NCBI GenBank assembly: GCA_021298835.1
Contig: JAJTHG010000019.1
Coordinates: 1-64,000, forward strand
DNA length: 64,000 nucleotides
Reading direction: 5' to 3'
DNA from: Gemmatimonadota bacterium
GTDB taxonomy: Bacteria; Gemmatimonadota; Gemmatimonadetes; Gemmatimonadales; Gemmatimonadaceae
Every line of letters begins with the position of its first letter. Position 1 is the first letter of the stretch. Under the pieces are notes generated by a model. It was not told where the DNA came from. It saw only the letters and a program-made list of their open reading frames with translations, and made no database searches. The position numbers were made by a program, and so were the translations under genes. This document shows, piece after piece, positions 53,974 to 61,869 of the stretch.

Positions 53974-54447
53974 TCAGTTCTGCAGGACGGGCAGGGCGCC
54001 GCGCTCCGCGAGGCCAACCTGCTGCCGCACCGACGATTCGGGCTGGAGCAGGTCGGCCAGCGACACGCTCGCCAGCACGTCGTCGATCCGCCGCTGCAGG
54101 AGCTGCCAGACCGGCCGGATCGAGCACTGCGACGCATCCCCGCAGCGCTCGTCCGAGACGGGGTGCGCGACGCAGTGCAGCTCGAACGTCTGCAGTTCGG
54201 ACGCCGCGATCACGTCGCGAACCGTGACGTCCGCTGCCGCGCGCGACAGGGCGTACCCGCCGCGCGCCCCGCGCGTACTCGCCACGATGCCCGCCCGCCG
54301 GAGCCGGAGCAGGATCTGCTCGACGTAGTCGGCGGGGAGGCGCTCCTGCGTCGCGATGTCGCGCCCCGTCACGGGGCCCTCACCGGACCGGCGCGCGAGG
54401 TGCAGCGAACAGATCAGGCCGTACTCGGCCCACGTGGTGATGCGCAT
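53974..54447 (-). CDS. Rrf2-family transcriptional regulator with putative Fe-S site
   Basis: This is a 157-residue regulator. A winged helix (MRITTWAEYGLICSLHLARR, DYVEQILLRLRRAGIVASTR, GARGGYALSRAAADVTVRDV) precedes three Cys in the pattern C-x9-C-x5-C (LHCVAHPVSDERCGDASQC). IscR and NsrR hold [2Fe-2S] or [4Fe-4S] with three such Cys, so redox or NO or Fe-S sensing is plausible. The first spacing is longer than in IscR (x5). A strong promoter places the mRNA start at the ATG. Confidence 0.88.
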   Translation of the reverse strand: MRITTWAEYGLICSLHLARRSGEGPVTGRDIATQERLPADYVEQILLRLRRAGIVASTRGARGGYALSRAAADVTVRDVIAASELQTFELHCVAHPVSDERCGDASQCSIRPVWQLLQRRIDDVLASVSLADLLQPESSVRQQVGLAERGALPVLQN

Positions 54448-54453
54448 GGGTGG

Positions 54454-54482
54454 ATCCTAGGGCGATCGGACCGGGCGTACAA
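54454..54482 (-). promoter_or_regulatory. Promoter of the Rrf2 gene (leaderless)
   Basis: The minus strand reads TTGTAC (54482-54477), a 17-bp spacer, TAGGAT (54459-54454), six bases, then the ATG at 54447. A normal start site would fall on or next to the A of the start codon. Confidence 0.7.
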
Positions 54483-54519
54483 GAGGCGCGCGCCAGGGTG
54501 GCGTACCCGTCCCCGTCGT

Positions 54520-55068
54520 TCAGCGTGTGGGCGGGATTTCGAGTGCGTTCGCGAAGCGATTGAACAGGTTGAACGCCGCCGCCACGGCCACGAGCTCGAC
54601 GGCCGCCCCGGCCGGCCACGCGGCCGATACCGCGGCGAAGACCGCGTCCGGGACGTGCCCGTCCCCGGCGGTCATGGCATCGGCGAGCGCCAGCGCGGCC
54701 CGATCCGGTTCGGCGAACCCGGACAGGTCGCCGCGCGCGAGCGCCTCGAGCTCGGCGTCGGTCGCACCGTAGCGCCTCGCCAGCATCGTGTGCGAGCCGA
54801 GGCAGTAGTCGCACCGATTGCGATGGGAGACGCGCACCGCGACGAGTTCCTTGAGCCGCACCGGAGCGGCGCCCTCCACCATGAGTCCGGTCAGGAGCCC
54901 CCGCAACGCGTCATGCACCGCCGGGCTGTGCGCGGCGATGCGGAACAGGTTGGGGATGTTCCCGCGCTCGCGCAGGAAGGCCTCGAAGATCGCCTTCTGC
55001 CTGGGCGGGACGTCGTCGGGGCCGAGCCGCGGCAGCCGCGCCCCGTCCTGGTCGGCCGCGCCGCTCAC
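54520..55068 (-). CDS. AhpD-like carboxymuconolactone decarboxylase-family protein
   Basis: This 182-residue helical protein has the peroxidatic-type motif CDYCLGSHTMLARRYGATDA (CxxC...H), typical of AhpD and peroxidase-related CMD proteins. ARGNIPNLFRIAAHSPAVHD-like helices precede it. It may be a peroxiredoxin-like reductase using a thioredoxin partner, which fits the trxB three genes upstream. The substrate is not known. GTG 55066-55068 overlaps the preceding DUF4149 stop (GTGA). In-frame upstream extension is blocked by neighbouring genes. Confidence 0.85.
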   Translation of the reverse strand: MSGAADQDGARLPRLGPDDVPPRQKAIFEAFLRERGNIPNLFRIAAHSPAVHDALRGLLTGLMVEGAAPVRLKELVAVRVSHRNRCDYCLGSHTMLARRYGATDAELEALARGDLSGFAEPDRAALALADAMTAGDGHVPDAVFAAVSAAWPAGAAVELVAVAAAFNLFNRFANALEIPPTR

Positions 55069-55592
55069 GGGTCCACCGGTCGGCGGGCAGGCCACGCCCC
55101 GGCGCCGAGGGCGACCAGCGCGCCCACCATGCCGAGTCCCATGAAGGCCACGCTCACGCCGTGCAACTTGCCGAACTCGGCGCGTCGCGGGTCGGTCACC
55201 GGCACCTCCTCGAGGTTGGCCGGCAACTCGGCGCGCAACCGCTGAATGCGGGGACCGATCGCGAACTGCGCAACGGCACACCCGGCAAAGAGCAGGGCGA
55301 TCCCCACCCGCCATGGCCACGACCGGGTCGCCGCGCTCCGTCCGCGGAGCAGCCCCGCCGCTCCGGCGACGATCATCCCGCTCACGAAGACCACGGGCAG
55401 CACACGTCCCACGACCGCCCCCGCCAGCATCCGCTGGGGCAGCACGGCGAAGGCGGCCGGGGCGACGACGGTGGTGAAGAGCAGGGCCGCCCCGCCCCAC
55501 ATCGCCACGAGGAGCAGCGACACCGTGGCGCGCACGTCGCCGACCGCCGCATCGGTCCGCGGCGCGTCCGTCACCACGAGCCCCCCGCTCAC
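55065..55592 (-). CDS. DUF4149 membrane protein
   Basis: This 175-residue protein has four hydrophobic helices (about residues 22-48, 58-80, 90-110, 145-165). The pattern WGGAALLFTTVVAPAAFAVL and LAGAVVGRVLPVVFVSG resembles DUF4149/TMEM205-like proteins. There is a Pro/Glu/Arg loop (GPRIQRLRAELPANLEEVPV) between helices 3 and 4. Function is unknown. GTG 55590-55592 overlaps the MBL gene stop. Confidence 0.75.
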   Translation of the reverse strand: MSGGLVVTDAPRTDAAVGDVRATVSLLLVAMWGGAALLFTTVVAPAAFAVLPQRMLAGAVVGRVLPVVFVSGMIVAGAAGLLRGRSAATRSWPWRVGIALLFAGCAVAQFAIGPRIQRLRAELPANLEEVPVTDPRRAEFGKLHGVSVAFMGLGMVGALVALGAGAWPARRPVDP

Positions 55593-56236
55593 GCGCCCAC
55601 CACGCGGGCCTGCCCGCTGAGAAAGGGATTGGCCTGCCGCTCGCGACCGATCGTCGTCGTGGGCCCGTGGCCGGGAAAGACGGCGGTCTCGTCGGGGAGT
55701 TCGGCCGCCCGCGCCAGCGAGGCCTGCATCGCGACGGGATCGCACAGCGGGAGGTCGGTGCGACCGATCGACCCGGCGAAGAGGAGGTCACCGCCGAACA
55801 TGAGCCCGTCGCCGACGAACATCACGTGGCCCGGCGCGTGGCCGGGTACGTGCTGCACGACGAACTGATGGGCGCCGACGAACAGGCGATCGCCTTCCGC
55901 GAGCGCCACGTCGGGTTCACCGGCCGGCGGTTCGAAGGGCACCCCCCAGCGCGCGGCGGCCGCCCCTGCCATGCGCCAGAGCGGAAGGTCGGCCGGATGC
56001 AGATGCACGGGGACATCGGGATGCGCGCGCTTGAGGGCGGCGACTCCGCCGATGTGGTCGAAGTGCGCGTGCGTGAGCCAGATGGCAGTCAACGTCCCGC
56101 CCGAGGCCGCGACGGCCGCGAGAATGCGGTCGGCGTCGTCGCCCGGATCCACGAGGACGACGTCACCGGAGTCGGGGTCCGCGAGGATCCAGCAGTTCTC
56201 CTCGAGCGGCCCGACGGCAAGGCCCCGGACCTTCAC
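55589..56236 (-). CDS. Metallo-beta-lactamase fold hydrolase (glyoxalase II-like)
   Basis: This 215-residue enzyme has the metal motif [20 protein letters not shown], a His in [16 protein letters not shown] and an Asp in [20 protein letters not shown]. The terminal [13 protein letters not shown] carries the last His. This is the hydroxyacylglutathione hydrolase-like subgroup; in organisms lacking glutathione it may act on other thioesters or persulfides. GTG 56234-56236 overlaps the trxB stop (GTGA). Confidence 0.9.
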   Translation of the reverse strand: MKVRGLAVGPLEENCWILADPDSGDVVLVDPGDDADRILAAVAASGGTLTAIWLTHAHFDHIGGVAALKRAHPDVPVHLHPADLPLWRMAGAAAARWGVPFEPPAGEPDVALAEGDRLFVGAHQFVVQHVPGHAPGHVMFVGDGLMFGGDLLFAGSIGRTDLPLCDPVAMQASLARAAELPDETAVFPGHGPTTTIGRERQANPFLSGQARVVGA

Positions 56237-57231
56237 GCGCCGTGCCCGGCCGCGGCCGGCATCGGCACGGCGTCGCCAAGCCCGTGGTGCGCCAGCCACC
56301 GCTCGGCCTCGAGGGCGGCCTGACATCCCGACCCGGCGGCGGTCACCGCCTGTCGGTAGTAGTCGTCGGTCACGTCGCCCGCGGCGAAGACGCCGGGGAT
56401 GCTGGTCGCCATCCGGCCCGGCTCGACCCACACGTACCCGTTGTCCTTGAGCTTGAGCTGCCCGTCGAGGAACCCGGTCGTCGGGGTGTGGCCGATCGCG
56501 ACGAAGAGGCCGCCCACCGCGAGGTCGCGCTCCGCACCCGTGCCGATGTCGGCGATCCGCAGGCCGCGGATTTCCTGTTCGCCGAGGACCTCGACGACGC
56601 GGGTGTTCCAGAGCACCTCGACCTTGGGATGCTGCATCACCCGCTCGGCCATCACCTTCGACGCGCGGAACCGGTCGCGCCGGTGGAGGACGTACACCTT
56701 CGACGCGAACTTCGTGAGATAGAGCGTCTCCTCCATCGCCGTGTCGCCGCCACCGACGACGGCCAGCACCTTGTTGCGGTAGAACGGGAGGGCCCCGTCG
56801 CACACCGCGCACGCCGACACGCCGCCGCCCGACTGCGCGAGCCGCTCCTCGTGCGGCACGCCGAGCCATTTCGCGTAGGCCCCCGTGGCGACGATCACCG
56901 TCAGCGCCTGCACCGGCTCGCTGTAGTTGGGGGTGATCGTGAAGGGGTGGGTCCCGAGCGCGACCGCCTTGACGTCCTCCGACATCACGCGGACCCCGAA
57001 GCGCAGCGCCTGCGCCTTCATGCGCTCCATCAGCACCGGGCCGGTCACGCCGTCGGGGAAGCCGGGGTAGTTCTCGACCTCGGTGGTGGTCATCAGCTGC
57101 CCACCCGGCAGGACGATGCCCCGCGGTTCGCCCTCGTACACGAGCGGGCCCAGGTTGGCGCGGGCGGCGTAGATGGCGGCGGTCCAGGCGGCCGGGCCGG
57201 AGCCGATGATGACGACGTTTTCCACGGGCAT
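56233..57231 (-). CDS. trxB: Thioredoxin-disulfide reductase TrxB
   Basis: This 332-residue NADPH flavoenzyme reduces thioredoxin. FAD motif is [20 protein letters not shown], the redox pair is CAVCDG, NADPH motif is [20 protein letters not shown], and the second FAD motif is [20 protein letters not shown]. The length is normal. Start is ATG 57229-57231. A TAGCTT (57269-57264) lies upstream, but no good -35 can be seen. Confidence 0.97.
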   Translation of the reverse strand: MPVENVVIIGSGPAAWTAAIYAARANLGPLVYEGEPRGIVLPGGQLMTTTEVENYPGFPDGVTGPVLMERMKAQALRFGVRVMSEDVKAVALGTHPFTITPNYSEPVQALTVIVATGAYAKWLGVPHEERLAQSGGGVSACAVCDGALPFYRNKVLAVVGGGDTAMEETLYLTKFASKVYVLHRRDRFRASKVMAERVMQHPKVEVLWNTRVVEVLGEQEIRGLRIADIGTGAERDLAVGGLFVAIGHTPTTGFLDGQLKLKDNGYVWVEPGRMATSIPGVFAAGDVTDDYYRQAVTAAGSGCQAALEAERWLAHHGLGDAVPMPAAAGHGA

Positions 57232-57283
57232 CGGGGTGGGTGCGGGACGCGAGACGAGCCGTAAAGCTAGCCGGATCGGCCGC

Positions 57284-58054
57284 TCAGGGTTCGGCCGCCG
57301 GGCCGACCACCAGGCGGCCGAAGGCCCCGTGACAATGCGACACCGTTCCCACGAGGAATTCGCATGGCCCGGCGGCCGCCGCCTCGAGCACGGTCGTCCC
57401 CGCCGACCGGACCGCCGCCGTGTCGAACATCCCCACCCCCCACGCCCGGTGCTCGCAGTGGAACACGAGCGGGCCGCCGATCGTGTCGCCCGCCGCGCGG
57501 CGCGCCTCGACCCACCGGGCGGCCATCGCGGGCATGCTCCAGTCACGCGGCCCGCGTGTGTGCGGGCACCGGGCGGGCTCGATGCAGTTGACCGGGCAGG
57601 TCCACGTGGCGTAACTGGCGTAATGCGGGGCGTCCCCATTGGCCAGCTGCCACGGGACGTCGAGCGGCGCGGGGAGCGCCCGAAGGCCGACTGTCCGCGC
57701 GGGCCACGCGTCGCGCACCCGATCGAGGATCCACTCGACCATCAGGTGCGGCATCAGCGGCGACGGGACGACCGCGTCGTCGGGGGCTGCCTCGGCGATC
57801 GCACGCCCGAAGTGGTCGCGCCAGGTGGCCACCACCAGATGCGGCGCGGGCGCCTCGGGCCCGGCGTCCCGCCAGGTGGATTCGCGCGTCACGAGGCACG
57901 CCGGGTCGCGATCCACGACCTCGAGGCACCGCCAGCCGATCGCCCCGGCGGCGGCGGCACGCTGCAACTGGCGCACGTAGTAGCGCCCGTAGCATCCACC
58001 GCCGACGACGGTGATCGTGCCGTAGTGCGCGCGCGGCCGCGCCTCAGCGACCAA
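57284..58054 (-). CDS. Cys/His-rich protein of unknown function with Rossmann-like N-terminus
   Basis: I cannot name this 256-residue protein. Its N-terminus reads [20 protein letters not shown], a dinucleotide-binding-like GGGxxG turn, followed by a VVDRDP acidic strand. The middle has [15 protein letters not shown], reminiscent of a ferredoxin [4Fe-4S] Cys pattern. Towards the end are [12 protein letters not shown] and VSHCHGAFG, giving several possible metal ligands. There is no TM segment. The start is TTG 58052-58054, overlapping the SDR gene by 11 bases, so they form one operon. The next SDR is itself atypical. Confidence 0.7.
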   Translation of the reverse strand: MVAEARPRAHYGTITVVGGGCYGRYYVRQLQRAAAAGAIGWRCLEVVDRDPACLVTRESTWRDAGPEAPAPHLVVATWRDHFGRAIAEAAPDDAVVPSPLMPHLMVEWILDRVRDAWPARTVGLRALPAPLDVPWQLANGDAPHYASYATWTCPVNCIEPARCPHTRGPRDWSMPAMAARWVEARRAAGDTIGGPLVFHCEHRAWGVGMFDTAAVRSAGTTVLEAAAAGPCEFLVGTVSHCHGAFGRLVVGPAAEP

Positions 58055-58769
58055 GGTGGCGTCCGCCGTCCACGTGCAGCACCTCGCCGGTCACGTAGCG
58101 CGCCGTGGCGAGGTACCGCACGGCATCGGCCACGTCGTCGGGCGACCCGATCCGGCCGAGCGGCGTCCCGGCGGCCAGCGCGTCGCCGACGGCCGGCTCG
58201 GCGCCGTCCGGAAGCAGCACCACGCCGGGCGCCACGGCATTGACGCGCACCGCCGGTGCCAGCACGCGCGCGAGGCCGCGGGTGAGGTGTTCGACGGCGC
58301 CCTTCCCCACGCCGTGCACGAGGTAGGGTGACGACCAGTCGTACGCGAGGTGATCGGCGATGTTGACGATCGCGCCGTGTCGCGCCGCGAGGAACGGTGC
58401 CGCCGCCTGCGCCAGCAGGAACGGGGCGCGGACGTTCATCGCAACCGACGCGTCGAATTGTCCGGCGGTGACCTCGCCGACGGGGGCGCGCAGCCACGAG
58501 GCCGCGCTGTTGACGAGCAGGTCGAGTCCGCCGGCCTGCGCGACGACGTCGGCCACGAGCGCCGTCGGCGTCGCGGGGTCGGCAAGGTCCGCCCGGCAGG
58601 CGAAGGCGCGCCCGCCCGCCGCCGCGACCAACCGCACGGTGTCGTCCGCTCCGTCCCGCGACCCGTGGTAGTGCACCGCGACGACGTAGCCGGCCGCCCC
58701 GAGCCGGTGCGCGATCGCCTGCCCGACGCGCCTGCCCGCCCCGGTAACGAGGGCGACCGGGGGGCTCAT
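58044..58769 (-). CDS. SDR family oxidoreductase, FolM/PTR1-like, Tyr replaced by His
   Basis: This 241-residue classical SDR has LVTGAGRRVGQAIAHRLGAA (TGxxxGxG), a DLADPATPTA acidic site, and LLVNSAASW (NNAG equivalent). NIADHLA then fits pteridine reductase-like members. The YxxxK catalytic motif reads SPYLVHGVGKGAVEHLTRGL, with His at the Tyr position of HGVGK and a Tyr three residues earlier. The C-terminal VNAVAPGVVLLPDG and [10 protein letters not shown] are normal. ATG 58767-58769 follows the PHP gene by 30 bases. Substrate unknown; a pteridine or quinonoid substrate is possible. Confidence 0.85.
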   Translation of the reverse strand: MSPPVALVTGAGRRVGQAIAHRLGAAGYVVAVHYHGSRDGADDTVRLVAAAGGRAFACRADLADPATPTALVADVVAQAGGLDLLVNSAASWLRAPVGEVTAGQFDASVAMNVRAPFLLAQAAAPFLAARHGAIVNIADHLAYDWSSPYLVHGVGKGAVEHLTRGLARVLAPAVRVNAVAPGVVLLPDGAEPAVGDALAAGTPLGRIGSPDDVADAVRYLATARYVTGEVLHVDGGRHLGR

Positions 58770-58799
58770 CCTCGGCGCTCCGGCATCGGCGCCGGTCGC

Positions 58800-59672
58800 T
58801 CAGCCGGCGACGGCCGCCGCGCGAGCGGCGACGGCCGCGTCCTGCTCGTCGAGCCAGGTCTTCGGGACGTGCTGGTTGCCGAGTTGCCGCGGGCCCTCGA
58901 ACTGGCCGTGCCAGTCGGACCCGCCGCTCCTGAGCAGGCCATGCCGTTCGGCCAACTCGGCGAAGCGCACGCGATCGTCCGCGCTGTGGCTGGGGTGCGC
59001 CACCTCGATGCCGTCCATGCCGGCCTTGGCCACCTGCCGCACGAGGTCGGGGGTGCCGAGCCGCCCCGGATGCGCCCACACGGCGAGGGCACCGGCGTCG
59101 TGCAGCATCGCCAGCGCGTCGTCGAGCTCGAGCCGGCGCTTCTCGACGTACGCCGGGCGTCCGTTGCCGAGCCAGCGGTCGAAGGCCTCGCGCAGGTCGG
59201 ACACGTAGCCGCGCGCGACGAGCGCCTTGGCGACGTGCGGCCGGCCGAGGGAGCTGCCGCTCGCCTGCGCCCGCACCTCGTCCATGGTGACGGTGACGCC
59301 GAGCGCGCCGAGGGCGCGCACGATGCGCTCCGCGCGGGAGACGCGGGCCTCGCGGAACGCGACCAGGGCCGCCTCGAGGCCGGTCATGTCGCGCACGTGG
59401 AGCCCGAGCACGTGCAGTTCGCGGCCGTGGAAGTGCGCGCTCAACTCGACGCCCGCGACGACGCGGACACCGAGCGGGGCGGCTGCGGCGCGGGCGGCCT
59501 CGACGCCGGCGAGCGTGTCGTGATCGGTGAGGGCGAAGGCCACGAGACCCGCCGTCGCCGCGCAGCGCGCCACGTCGGCGGGCGGCAGGGCCCCGTCCGA
59601 CGCGGTGGAATGGACCTGCAGGTCGACGAACGGTCCCGCCGGTTCCACCGGGGTGGCCGCGTCGTGGGTCAT
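58800..59672 (-). CDS. PHP-domain phosphoesterase (RNase AM/YciV-like)
   Basis: This is a 290-residue PHP metal-dependent phosphoesterase. Motifs are VDLQVHSTASDGALPPADVA (HxH), FALTDHDTLAG, VAGVELSAHFHGRELHVLGL, WAHPGR, and the terminal SGGSDWHGQ. These match E. coli YciV/RnaAM, which trims 5' ends and hydrolyses 3',5'-nucleoside bisphosphates (pAp). ATG 59670-59672 overlaps the next small gene by four bases. Confidence 0.92.
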   Translation of the reverse strand: MTHDAATPVEPAGPFVDLQVHSTASDGALPPADVARCAATAGLVAFALTDHDTLAGVEAARAAAAPLGVRVVAGVELSAHFHGRELHVLGLHVRDMTGLEAALVAFREARVSRAERIVRALGALGVTVTMDEVRAQASGSSLGRPHVAKALVARGYVSDLREAFDRWLGNGRPAYVEKRRLELDDALAMLHDAGALAVWAHPGRLGTPDLVRQVAKAGMDGIEVAHPSHSADDRVRFAELAERHGLLRSGGSDWHGQFEGPRQLGNQHVPKTWLDEQDAAVAARAAAVAG

Positions 59673-59929
59673 CGCCGGTATCCGAGTTCCGGCGACAGCT
59701 CGGCCGGCTGCGACTGCGCGAGGAGGGCCTCCAACTGGGCGTCGGAGAGCTCCGCGAGCGCCTGCTCGCGGGCGCGGCTGCCGGTCGGGGAGAAGCGCGT
59801 GGCGCGCTGCTCCGAGCCGTCGTGCCGGGTGAAGATGAGACCGATCTCGTCGCGGTCGTATTGGGTGATGCGCCCCGACAGGGTGACGCGCCACTCGATG
59901 CCGCCGACCACCACGCGACGCACGGGCAT
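59669..59929 (-). CDS. Small hypothetical protein
   Basis: This is an 86-residue protein: an N-terminal beta-rich part (MPVRRVVVGGIEWRVTLSGR, EIGLIFTRHDGSEQRATRFS) is followed by a helix LAELSDAQLEALLAQSQPAE. I do not recognise the family. It overlaps the PHP gene by four bases (ATGA) and the next small gene by one base (TGATG), so it is very likely translated. Confidence 0.65.
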   Translation of the reverse strand: MPVRRVVVGGIEWRVTLSGRITQYDRDEIGLIFTRHDGSEQRATRFSPTGSRAREQALAELSDAQLEALLAQSQPAELSPELGYRR

Positions 59930-60189
59930 CAGCGGGGCTCCACTTCGACGTACGGCCGGTTGGTGCCCGTGGGCGGGTCGGGCGCGGCGTTGTGCGCGGC
60001 GACGAGGGTATCGGGGTCGGTCGCCTCGCAGAACTCGACGAACGCCCCCGGCAGCGAGGCCTCCTCGAAGACCCAGTAGCGCACGCCCGCCTTGGCGTAG
60101 TGCGTCCGCCGCGCCGCGACGCGCGCGAGGAAGGCCTCGCGCTGGTCGGCGGCGACGGTGGTGCGCCCGACCGTCAGGACCCGCGGCAT
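59929..60189 (-). CDS. Small hypothetical protein, possible dimeric alpha/beta barrel
   Basis: This 86-residue protein reads as beta-alpha-beta-beta-alpha-beta (VLTVGRTTVAADQREAFLAR, VRYWVFEEASLPGAFVEFCE). This resembles the ABM/NIPSNAP ferredoxin-like fold, used by small monooxygenases and enzymes of unknown role. The assignment is from pattern only. It starts ATG 60187-60189, seven bases after the E2 gene. Confidence 0.6.
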   Translation of the reverse strand: MPRVLTVGRTTVAADQREAFLARVAARRTHYAKAGVRYWVFEEASLPGAFVEFCEATDPDTLVAAHNAAPDPPTGTNRPYVEVEPR

Positions 60190-60196
60190 GCGGCGC

Positions 60197-61555
60197 TCAC
60201 GATTCGGGGAAGGACTCGCACCACTGCTTGACGTCCGTCAGGAAGCCGTCCGCGTCGGCGCCGTCGATGATGCGATGGTCGAACGAGAGCGCGAAGTACG
60301 CGCACGTGCGGATCGCGATCGTGTCCTCGCCGTCCGGGCCGGTGACGACCTTCGGCCGCTTCTCGATCGCGCCGAGCCCGAGGATGGCCACCTGCGGCTG
60401 CGGGATGATCGGCGTGCCGATCAGCGACCCCTTTACCCCGTAGTTCGTGATGCTGAACGTGCCGCCCTGTACCTCGTCCGGCGAGAGCTTCTTCGTCCGG
60501 GCGCGCTCGGCGAGGTCGTTGATGCCGCGGCCGAGGCCGAGGAGCGAGAGCTCGTCGGCCCGCTTGAGCACCGGGACGATCAGCCCCCAGTCGAGCGCGA
60601 CCGCGAGGCCGATGTTGATCGGCTGCCGGTAGATGATGTCCCTGCCGCGCACGGCGGCGTTGAGCACCGGGTGCTTGCGGAGCCCGCGCGTCACCGCGTG
60701 CACGATGAACGGCAGGAAGGTGAGCTTGACGCCGGCCTGCTCGAACTCGGCCTTGCGCTTCGCGCGGAGGCGCGCGATGCGGGTGAGGTCCACCTCGAAG
60801 ACGGACGTGACGTGCGCCGAGGTGTGCTTGGACTCGACCATCCGGTACGACGTGATCGCCCGGATCTTGGACATCGGCTCGACGCGGTCGCCCGGCCACG
60901 GCTCGGGGAGCGGGGTCGGGTTGACGTTGCCGGGGTTCGCGACGCCGGCCGGAGCGTAGTGCGACGCCCCGGGCGCCGGCGCGAGGCCGGCCGTCGGCGC
61001 AGCCCCGGCCTTGGGGGCCGTCCCCGCCTCGAGGGCGGCGACGAGGTCCTTCTTGGTGACGCGGCCGGCGATGCCGCTGCCGCGCAGGCCGGCGAGGTCC
61101 ACCCCGGCGTCGGCGGCCATCTTGCGGACGAGCGGCGACGACCGGGTGCGCAGCCGGTCCTCGAGGCCGTTGCCGCTCGCGGCCACCGGCGCGGCGGGGG
61201 CGGCCGCGGCCCGCGCCGCGGGGGCGGCCGCGGCCTGAGGCGCTGCGGACGCTGCAGGGGCGGCGGCGGCCGGGGCGGGTGCCGCGGCGGTCCCGCCGGC
61301 CGCGAAGGCGGCGACGTCGGTCTCGAGGCGCGCCACGACCGTCCCGACGGGCACGGTCTGGCCCGGCTGCACGAGAATCTCGGCGAGCACCCCGGCCGAC
61401 GGCGCGGGAATCTCGGCGTCCACCTTGTCCGTGGAGATCTCGAAGATCGTCTCGTCGCGCTTCACCGCATCGCCGACCTGCTTGACCCACTTCGAGAGGG
61501 TGCCTTCGGCGATGGATTCCCCCATCTGGGGCATGATGACGTCAACGCGGGCCAC
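60197..61555 (-). CDS. 2-oxo acid dehydrogenase E2, dihydrolipoamide acyltransferase
   Basis: This 452-residue E2 has a lipoyl domain (residues ~1-80, lipoylated Lys in FEISTDKVDAEIPAPSAGVL). An Ala/Pro linker follows, then the E3-binding domain SPLVRKMAADAGVDLAGLRG. The catalytic acyltransferase domain ends in the active-site SFDHRIIDGADADGFL (HxxxDG). Substrate (pyruvate, branched-chain or 2-oxoglutarate) cannot be fixed from sequence; the two-gene E1 upstream argues for pyruvate or branched-chain. The start is GTG 61553-61555 with GAGGAG seven bases upstream. Confidence 0.93.
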   Translation of the reverse strand: MARVDVIMPQMGESIAEGTLSKWVKQVGDAVKRDETIFEISTDKVDAEIPAPSAGVLAEILVQPGQTVPVGTVVARLETDVAAFAAGGTAAAPAPAAAAPAASAAPQAAAAPAARAAAAPAAPVAASGNGLEDRLRTRSSPLVRKMAADAGVDLAGLRGSGIAGRVTKKDLVAALEAGTAPKAGAAPTAGLAPAPGASHYAPAGVANPGNVNPTPLPEPWPGDRVEPMSKIRAITSYRMVESKHTSAHVTSVFEVDLTRIARLRAKRKAEFEQAGVKLTFLPFIVHAVTRGLRKHPVLNAAVRGRDIIYRQPINIGLAVALDWGLIVPVLKRADELSLLGLGRGINDLAERARTKKLSPDEVQGGTFSITNYGVKGSLIGTPIIPQPQVAILGLGAIEKRPKVVTGPDGEDTIAIRTCAYFALSFDHRIIDGADADGFLTDVKQWCESFPES

Positions 61556-61566
61556 GCAGGACTCCT

Positions 61567-61854
61567 CTACGGGGAACGGTCGCCGCGCGCGCTCGCGCGC
61601 AGGCACCAGAAAGCTAGCGACGGAACGAGCAGGACGCCGATCAGGACGCCGATGCCGGCGTACACGTGCCAGTGGCACGCGGGGAGCCCTTCACCCGGAT
61701 TGCAGTCGTTGACCGAGCCGACGATCTTGGCGACCATCGTGCCGAGGATGCCGCCGCCGGCGGCGCCGGCGATGGCGGTGAAGCAGCCGAGGGCGACCCG
61801 CGAGGCGATCGCCTCGGTGCGGGTCGGCTCGTACGGAGGGGTGGGCGACGTCAT
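61567..61854 (-). CDS. Small two-helix membrane protein
   Basis: This is a 95-residue protein with two TM helices (about 22-45 and 66-88). They are separated by a loop NDCNPGEGLPACHWHVYAGI holding two Cys and two His. The family is unknown. It lies between the E1 beta and E2 genes with gaps of 15 and 11 bases, so it is co-transcribed. The loop could bind metal or form a disulfide. Confidence 0.6.
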   Translation of the reverse strand: MTSPTPPYEPTRTEAIASRVALGCFTAIAGAAGGGILGTMVAKIVGSVNDCNPGEGLPACHWHVYAGIGVLIGVLLVPSLAFWCLRASARGDRSP

Positions 61855-61869
61855 CGCGGGCTCAACGCC

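Noticed and set aside
53408-54127. Longer version of the unknown gene starting within the Rrf2 gene
   Set aside because: It would overlap the regulator by more than 150 bases; GTG 53965 has a ribosome site and a natural eight-base gap.
57264-57292. Full promoter for trxB
   Set aside because: TAGCTT is present, but the sequence at the -35 distance (GAACCC) is not convincing.
61611-61639. Internal promoter before the E2 gene
   Set aside because: TAGCTT lies near the end of the small membrane-protein gene, but no -35 is present; tight gene spacing suggests read-through instead.
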